7,879 bases of DNA from positions 1 to 7,879 of the forward strand of contig JADGAW010000091.1 of the NCBI GenBank assembly GCA_015231815.1, in the 5' to 3' direction. Positions 1 through 5,248 of the stretch are shown here, piece after piece. Source of the stretch: Nitrospinota bacterium. Its GTDB lineage: Bacteria > Nitrospinota_A > JADGAW01. Numbering within the stretch: position 1 is the stretch's first letter; every line of letters begins with the position of its first letter. The translations under genes and the position numbers were made by a program. The notes beneath the pieces are model-generated. The model saw nothing but the letters and a program-made list of their open reading frames with translations. It ran no database searches and had not been told where the DNA came from.

Positions 1-21
1 TGAAAGGGTTACAGCGTAATC
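1..21 (+). other. Leader of the radical SAM gene, possibly the end of an upstream gene
   Basis: Only 21 bases precede the first gene. Two forward frames could carry the tail of an upstream gene. One ends at the TAA at 17-19 (reading ERVTA then stop), 2 nt before the radical SAM start. The other ends at the TAA at 30-32, overlapping that gene. The third frame has TGA at 1-3. A purine-rich GAAAGGG at 2-8 could serve as a ribosome binding site, though its spacing of 13 nt to the ATG is long. The tight packing suggests, but does not prove, that the operon continues to the left. Confidence 0.3.
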
Positions 22-1113
22 ATGAGCGATAAATTCAGAATTGACAGCCATAAATTAATTTACCATCCTGAAAGGGTTGCTGACTGGCAGACTAACCATG
101 AAAACTGGGAAAAGGCTAAATTAATATATCCCATTTATGTCGAGATTTCTCCCTTTGGAGCATGTAATCATCGGTGTACTTTTTGTGCCGTTGACTATAT
201 TGGCTATAAAAATATTGCATTGGATCCGGAAATTTTAAAAACCAGATTAAAGGAAATGGCAAAGCTTGGTGTTAAGAGCGTTATGTTTGCCGGAGAAGGG
301 GAACCGACCTTATATAAAGCGTTACCGGAAGTGTTGGATGTTTGCTCGAAAGCTGGTATTGATACCTCGTTAACCACCAATATGGTTCCTTTCAACAGTA
401 AAAACATTGATTCTTTTCTGAGAAATTGTAGTTGGATCAAAACAAGCATTAACGCCGGAACAGCAAAGACCTACAGCGAAATTCACCGAACGAGGGAAAA
501 AGACTTTGATTTGGTTCTGGAAAATTTCAGACTTGCGGTAAAAACAAGAAAAGAAAAAGGATACAATTGTACTCTTGGTGGTCAAATGATACTGTTACCT
601 GATAATGTAGATGAAGCAGTTACTCTCGGCAAGGAATTAAAGAATATTGGTATAGATTATCTGGTAATAAAGCCATACTCCCAGCATATGTACAGTGAAA
701 CACGAAAATATGAAAATATTGATTATAAAAAAATGATTGAGGTTGAGAATGAACTTAAACCGTTAAATGGTGACGGGTTTAGTTTGGTTTTCAGGTCTCA
801 GACAATTCAAAACCTCTTTGAAGAAGGCAAATATGAACGGTGTCAATCAACCCCTTTCTTTTGGGGGTATATAATGACAGACGGTTCTGTTTATGGTTGT
901 AGTGCATATCTTGGAGATGACCGGTTTACCTACGGAAATATTAATGATTCAACCTTTCAGGAAATCTGGGAAAGTGAAAAAAGAAAAGAAAACATGAAAT
1001 TTGTTCAAAACGAATTAGACCTTAAAAACTGCCGGGATAACTGTCGTATGAACGCTGTAAACCAATACCTTTGGGAACTAAAAAACCCATCAAAACATGT
1101 GAATTTTATATAA
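22..1113 (+). CDS. Radical SAM protein with SPASM/twitch-like C-terminal cysteine cluster
   Basis: This 363-aa protein is expected to be a cytosolic iron-sulfur enzyme that cleaves S-adenosylmethionine to start radical chemistry. The canonical CX3CX2C motif is at C48, C52 and C55 (GACNHRCTFC), which would bind the SAM-cleaving 4Fe-4S cluster. GEGEPTL at 91-97 matches the GGE-like SAM-binding strand, and TTN at 118-120 is another typical barrel segment. The C-terminal part has four cysteines, C274, C293, C337 and C341, around the pattern TDGSVYGC...YGNI...EIW. This is the look of a SPASM or shortened twitch domain with one auxiliary cluster; a full SPASM would have seven cysteines. An in-frame TGA at 1-3 leaves ATG 22 as the most upstream ATG. 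The gene sits 3 nt before the E1 alpha gene, so the two are almost certainly co-transcribed. The family is clear; the substrate is not. It could be a sugar, amino-acid or peptide substrate. Confidence 0.9.
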   Translation: MSDKFRIDSHKLIYHPERVADWQTNHENWEKAKLIYPIYVEISPFGACNHRCTFCAVDYIGYKNIALDPEILKTRLKEMAKLGVKSVMFAGEGEPTLYKALPEVLDVCSKAGIDTSLTTNMVPFNSKNIDSFLRNCSWIKTSINAGTAKTYSEIHRTREKDFDLVLENFRLAVKTRKEKGYNCTLGGQMILLPDNVDEAVTLGKELKNIGIDYLVIKPYSQHMYSETRKYENIDYKKMIEVENELKPLNGDGFSLVFRSQTIQNLFEEGKYERCQSTPFFWGYIMTDGSVYGCSAYLGDDRFTYGNINDSTFQEIWESEKRKENMKFVQNELDLKNCRDNCRMNAVNQYLWELKNPSKHVNFI

Positions 1114-1116
1114 AAG

Positions 1117-2079
1117 ATGCTGACAAAAGAAAATAAACTCAATATGTTCTCTACGGCTTACCGCATTCGCCGTCTTGAAGAAAAAATATGCGAAGTGTAT
1201 GGAAAACAAGAAATAAAAACTCCAGTTCATCTTTATATTGGTGAAGAGGCTATAGCAACGGGTGTTTCTCAGAATCTGGTAAAAGAGGATTTAATCTTTT
1301 CAACTCATAGAAGTCATGGACATTATCTTGCAAAAGGCGGTAACCTTAAAAATATGGTTGCAGAATTTTATGGTAAGGAAAACGGTTGTGCAGGAGGTAA
1401 AGGTGGCTCAATGCATTTAATAGATGTTGAAGCGGGAATTCCTGGTTCAACTGCAATTGTTGGCGGAGGTATTCCTATTGCCACAGGAGCTGCATTAGCG
1501 TTGCAGTTAAAAGGAACAGATAAGGTTGCGGTTGCTTATTTTGGAGATGGAGCTGCTGATGAGGGGGTTCTTCAGGAAAGTATGAACTTTGCCGGACTTA
1601 AAAACCTCCCGATAATTTTTGTTTGTGAAAATAATTTTTATGCAACAAACTCTTTTCAAATGAAAAGACATGCAGATGACAATATCTATAAACGCGGGGA
1701 ATGTTATAAAGTCCCGGGGGAGCTTGTTGACGGAAACGATGTTGAGGCGGTTTATCATACAGCTAAAAAAGCAATTGAACGTGCAAGAAGAGGCGAGGGA
1801 CCTTCCTTAATTGAAGCAAAAACATACCGATGGAAAGGGCATGTCGGTCCTGATGAAGATACAAATCTCGGTCACCGAACCAATGAAGAACTGGAAGGAT
1901 GGAAGCAAAGATGTCCAATTAAACTCTATAGAGAAAAACTCTTTAAAGAAGGGGTTTTAGATGAAGGAAGTTACCAAAACCTTAAAAGGGAAATCGATAA
2001 CGAAGTCGAAGAGGCATTTGAATTTGCCTATAAAAGCAACGATGTACCTATGGAAAATATGTATAAGCACCTCTTTTAG
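1117..2079 (+). CDS. Thiamine-diphosphate-dependent 2-oxoacid dehydrogenase E1 component, alpha subunit
   Basis: This is the alpha subunit (320 aa, normal length) of a two-subunit E1 enzyme of the pyruvate/acetoin/branched-chain family, which decarboxylates a 2-oxo acid or cleaves an acyloin on thiamine diphosphate. The ThDP/Mg binding motif runs from GDG at 143-145 to NN at 172-173. Other family landmarks are IRRLEE (17-22), HLYIGEEA (38-45), a His-rich STHRSHGHY segment (62-70), GGKGGSMH (93-100) and VDGNDV (204-209). The usual YR.HGHS motif of pyruvate dehydrogenase appears as YRWKGHVGP (237-245), keeping the His (H242) but replacing the Ser by Val. The start follows the radical SAM stop in the same frame (TAA AAG ATG), with no strong Shine-Dalgarno, suggesting translational coupling. 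The beta subunit lies downstream. The exact 2-oxo acid or acyloin substrate cannot be assigned, and a general pyruvate dehydrogenase is unlikely because no E2 or E3 gene is adjacent. Confidence 0.92.
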   Translation: MLTKENKLNMFSTAYRIRRLEEKICEVYGKQEIKTPVHLYIGEEAIATGVSQNLVKEDLIFSTHRSHGHYLAKGGNLKNMVAEFYGKENGCAGGKGGSMHLIDVEAGIPGSTAIVGGGIPIATGAALALQLKGTDKVAVAYFGDGAADEGVLQESMNFAGLKNLPIIFVCENNFYATNSFQMKRHADDNIYKRGECYKVPGELVDGNDVEAVYHTAKKAIERARRGEGPSLIEAKTYRWKGHVGPDEDTNLGHRTNEELEGWKQRCPIKLYREKLFKEGVLDEGSYQNLKREIDNEVEEAFEFAYKSNDVPMENMYKHLF

Positions 2080-2126
2080 AGCAAAAAACTCATAAAACGT
2101 AAATTATAAATTAATGAATAAATAGT

Positions 2127-3173
2127 ATGCCCTGGACAAAAATACTCGCTGAAAACAACAAGCTCATTGATACGGATATTGATGGAGATAAAAAAGCCGG
2201 AAGGGAAATTACCTACCGTGAAGCTTTACTGGAAGCACAAGATCAACTTCTTGCAAACGACTCCAAGGTATTTGTTTATGGGGAAGGGGTGGATGATGCA
2301 GGCTCAATATTTGGCTCAACAAAGGGGTTACACGAGAAATATGGCATTAAGCGGGTTTTCGATACTCCCCTTTCGGAAAGTGCTTTAACAGGTGTTGCAG
2401 TAGGAGCAGCTTTGGCTGGAATGAGACCCATTCTGGTTCATATGAGAATGGATTTTTTGCTGTTAACTCTGGATCAAATCATAAATCATGCCGCTATTTG
2501 GCATTATTCCTTTAGTGGTCAAATAAAAGTTCCGGTAATTATTCGCTGCATTGTTGGAAGAGGTTGGGGTTCAGGACCACAACACAGTCAATCTCTTGAG
2601 GCTCTTCTTTATCATGTTCCCGGGTTAAGGGTTTATATGCCTGCAACTCCCTATGATGCAAAAGGCCTTATGATGGAAGCTGTTAAAGATGGACATCCAA
2701 CGATTTTCATTGAACATCGATGGTTATACGATAAAAAAGGACAGGTTCCAGAGGCTCCTTATTCAGTAGAAAAAGGTAAGGGAAGAGTTGTAGTAGAAGG
2801 TTCTGATGTAACCATCGTAGCCACATCCCTCATGGTTCATGAAAGTGCAACAGCCGTAAAAAAACTTGCGGAAGAAGGAATTAAAGCAGAACTAATTGAT
2901 CTGAGGACAATTAAACCTCTTGATGAAGATATTATTTTAAAGTCGGTTGCTAAAACGGGAAAGCTTGTCGTTACAGATTATGGATGGCATACCGGTGGTG
3001 TAGCATCGAGTATTTCCTGTATGGTTTCTGAAAAAGGATTTTCTTCCCTTAGAAAACCTGTTAAACGGGTAACTTGTCCGGATATTCCAACCCCTACAGC
3101 TCATAATCTCGAAGCTGCCTATTACCCCTCTGCCGATGATGTAGCGAATGCAGTAAGAGAACTCTGTTCCTGA
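2127..3173 (+). CDS. Thiamine-diphosphate-dependent 2-oxoacid dehydrogenase E1 component, beta subunit
   Basis: This 348-aa transketolase-like beta subunit should pair with the alpha subunit encoded just upstream to form an alpha2beta2 enzyme, each ThDP lying at an alpha/beta interface. The N-terminal pyrimidine-binding domain (about 26-200) has REITYREAL at 26-34, GEGVDDAGS at 52-60, and DTPLSES at 79-85 with the expected cofactor-activating Glu E84. It continues with RMDFLLLTLDQIINHAA at 107-123 and the conserved GPQHSQSLEAL at 150-160 with active-site His H153. HRWLY at 197-201 ends this domain. The C-terminal transketolase domain follows (about 215-345), including IDLRTIKPLDE at 257-267 and TDYGWHTGG at 283-291. 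ATG 2127 is the first possible start because the frame is closed by a TGA at 2115. About 25 residues precede the conserved core. No good Shine-Dalgarno is visible in the 47-nt AT-rich gap. There is no sign of frameshift. Confidence 0.92.
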   Translation: MPWTKILAENNKLIDTDIDGDKKAGREITYREALLEAQDQLLANDSKVFVYGEGVDDAGSIFGSTKGLHEKYGIKRVFDTPLSESALTGVAVGAALAGMRPILVHMRMDFLLLTLDQIINHAAIWHYSFSGQIKVPVIIRCIVGRGWGSGPQHSQSLEALLYHVPGLRVYMPATPYDAKGLMMEAVKDGHPTIFIEHRWLYDKKGQVPEAPYSVEKGKGRVVVEGSDVTIVATSLMVHESATAVKKLAEEGIKAELIDLRTIKPLDEDIILKSVAKTGKLVVTDYGWHTGGVASSISCMVSEKGFSSLRKPVKRVTCPDIPTPTAHNLEAAYYPSADDVANAVRELCS

Positions 3174-3239
3174 CTTTAACCTCAAGAGGGTTTAAGAAAA
3201 GAACTTTGTGACGAAAGGTTTTACTCTTTTACCTTTTGT
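3174..3239. terminator. Possible bidirectional terminator between convergent genes
   Basis: The gap between the E1 beta stop and the TPR-protein stop holds two possible hairpins. The first pairs 3174-3181 with 3189-3196 (CTTTAACC against GGTTTAAG, one T-T mismatch, loop about 7 nt) and is followed on the + strand by a purine run, not a T tract. The second pairs 3211-3219 with 3231-3239 (ACGAAAGGT against ACCTTTTGT, nine pairs with one G-U, 11-nt loop) and overlaps the last codons of the minus-strand gene. On the minus strand it is followed by a T-rich stretch (TTCTTTTCTT). Neither is a textbook GC-rich terminator, so the call rests mainly on the convergent position. Confidence 0.35.
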
Positions 3240-5239
3240 GCATTATTGCAGCCATCTTTATTACCAAGCTTACAACTTGCCTCAAAATCTTTTTTTGCCA
3301 GAACAATATTGTGAAGAGATAAATAGCAGGTTCCTCGATTGTTGTATGTCACATCGTTTTTAGGATTAATTTCTAACGCTTTGGTATAGTCAGGAATCGC
3401 TTGGCTGCAGTTTCCCATCCAATGATAAAGAGAACCTCGAACCATAAAGATAAGAAATGAGGAGTTCCCCAGCTTAATTGAGCTGCTTAAATCCTTAAGA
3501 GCACTTTGAGGTTTATCCGCAGCGAGGTAAATATATCCACGTTCAAAATAATAGAGGTTGTTGTCAGGCGAAATGTTAATTGCTTTGTTTATATCTTCAA
3601 GGGCTTCTGGTATCCTTCCCATTATTTTCTGGAGGTTAGCCCGGTGAAAATAGGCAACAGAGCTTTTATTGTTTATCTCTATTGCTTTATTAAAATCATT
3701 GAGGGATTCCTCATACCGCTTTAGCCTTTTAAATGTTTCACCTCTGTTAATAAAAGGTTTTTCGGGGTATCTTTTCAGGTTGTTAAAATCAATACATTTA
3801 TTAAAGTCCTTTAGTGCCTCTTGGTACTTTCCCTGGTCAAATAAACTCGCTCCTCTGTTTTGGTAGGCTCTTGAGTTTTTTGGGTTTTTCTTAATAACGT
3901 CTTCCCATAAGGTAACCTCTGAATCAAAAACAGGGATTCTTGCAAGGGTAAACATCAGAAACATCAGAAGAATCAACGCCATAAAAATTTTGTAAAGTGT
4001 TGCTTGAATATGTTCCTTTGCAAATCGGTTAATTAGCAACCAAAGCGTTACGACAAAAACCATTATGAAACCAATAATTGGCATATAAAGTCTATATTCA
4101 ACCTTTGTTTCAGGAAGTGGTAAAAATGAACTGTCTGGTGCCAGAGTAACAAAAAACCAAATAATTCCAAAACCAAGAACTCTGTTCTTATTGCTGGAAA
4201 TAAGGTAAATTGCTGTAAAGAAAAGAGTGGTTAAAAAAATAAATCCAGAGAGAACAGGACGTTGTGAAAAAGAAGTATATACGGGTATGAACCAATCAAT
4301 GCTTAACCATTGCGGAAGTGGAAGAAAAAGAATCGATATATATTCTGAAATGACCACACATTGGGTCATAAAGTATTCCATAGGGCTTGAAAGAAACAGT
4401 TCTGTGTGTGTTTCATAGTGCATAAAAGAAACATAAAGTCCAATAAGAATTAAAAACGGAAGAATGAATACAATGTTTTGAATAAAGAGGAATTTTCGTT
4501 GTCTCTCAATAGCCGTATTTTGATTTGACATAAAAAGGAGCAGCAGGTAAAGGACAACTAAGGTAACGCTGTTTTCTTTAGAAAAAAGAGCTGCCGGGTA
4601 AATAATGAATGCAAGAATATACCAGTGCCACTCTCTTTTGCCTGAAAGTATAAATCGTAAAAAAAAGATAAGGCTTAGAAGTCCAAAGAAAACCATCAAC
4701 AGAGATGTTCTTTGAGCTAAATAGGCTACAACATTTAGTTGAACCGGATGAATAAGAAATAATAGTCCACCGCTAAATGGGAGAAGGAAACGAATGTCTT
4801 TAGAGAAAGTGTTGCTTTCTAGTGTGTTGTGGGGGAGAGAAGATAAACAAAAAAATAAGTTCAAGAAAACAGATACTAACATTGCGTTTAAGCTGTGCAA
4901 AAGAATATTAAAAAAATAAAACCAAAAGAAACCATTATTATTAAAAAGGTTCCATACAAGACCATGACTCATTAATGCCAGCCCACGGTGAGGTACATTC
5001 ATATTTGCATCAATATCATAAACAAAGTAATGGAAGATTGGTGAGAGATGTTGTACAGCCTTGAGGGTTACCGACAATGAGTCGTCAAATATTGTTGGGT
5101 TGTCTAATATTGGATAGTAAAGAGAGAAGCAAATAATAGGGTAGGTAAAGCATATGATAAATAGAGGGAGATAATATCTCGTTTTTCTTGATGTGTCACT
5201 ATGGAGCTCTATTTCATCAGATTTAATCTTTTCATTCAT
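3221..5239 (-). CDS. TMTC-like multi-pass membrane GT-C glycosyltransferase with C-terminal TPR repeats
   Basis: This is a 672-aa integral membrane protein. Residues about 20-435 are strongly hydrophobic, with roughly ten or more membrane segments. About 440-672 is a soluble run of five to six tetratricopeptide repeats (units near 455, 493, 527, 561, 595 and 629, with the usual AL/DF/KAIEINP patterns). Several features recall the TMTC family of protein O-mannosyltransferases and their bacterial relatives: an acidic FDDS (51-54) after the first membrane segment, HPVQLNVVAYLAQR (164-177), SKE (220-222) and EYRLYMPIIGF (381-391). In GT-C enzymes the acidic pair in the first external loop is catalytic or metal-linked, so a polyprenyl-phosphate sugar donor is likely by family knowledge. 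The gene starts 9 nt after the transporter stop, in the same frame, with only a weak Shine-Dalgarno. The alternative is a non-enzymatic membrane TPR scaffold. The glycan and acceptor are unknown. Confidence 0.78.
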   Translation of the reverse strand: MNEKIKSDEIELHSDTSRKTRYYLPLFIICFTYPIICFSLYYPILDNPTIFDDSLSVTLKAVQHLSPIFHYFVYDIDANMNVPHRGLALMSHGLVWNLFNNNGFFWFYFFNILLHSLNAMLVSVFLNLFFCLSSLPHNTLESNTFSKDIRFLLPFSGGLLFLIHPVQLNVVAYLAQRTSLLMVFFGLLSLIFFLRFILSGKREWHWYILAFIIYPAALFSKENSVTLVVLYLLLLFMSNQNTAIERQRKFLFIQNIVFILPFLILIGLYVSFMHYETHTELFLSSPMEYFMTQCVVISEYISILFLPLPQWLSIDWFIPVYTSFSQRPVLSGFIFLTTLFFTAIYLISSNKNRVLGFGIIWFFVTLAPDSSFLPLPETKVEYRLYMPIIGFIMVFVVTLWLLINRFAKEHIQATLYKIFMALILLMFLMFTLARIPVFDSEVTLWEDVIKKNPKNSRAYQNRGASLFDQGKYQEALKDFNKCIDFNNLKRYPEKPFINRGETFKRLKRYEESLNDFNKAIEINNKSSVAYFHRANLQKIMGRIPEALEDINKAINISPDNNLYYFERGYIYLAADKPQSALKDLSSSIKLGNSSFLIFMVRGSLYHWMGNCSQAIPDYTKALEINPKNDVTYNNRGTCYLSLHNIVLAKKDFEASCKLGNKDGCNNAQKVKE

Positions 5240-5248
5240 TGATGACGT

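Noticed and set aside
1..79. Repeated TGAAAGGGTT at 1-10 and 70-79
   Set aside because: A 10-bp match, one copy inside the radical SAM coding sequence; no flanking similarity, so probably coincidental.
204..585. Minus-strand open frames of 71-81 codons inside the radical SAM gene
   Set aside because: They are antisense shadows of the radical SAM coding frame without start signals.
2114..2125. Minimal open frame ATG-AAT-AAA-TAG just before the E1 beta start
   Set aside because: A three-codon frame in AT-rich DNA without a ribosome site is most likely chance, although it could in principle affect E1 beta initiation.
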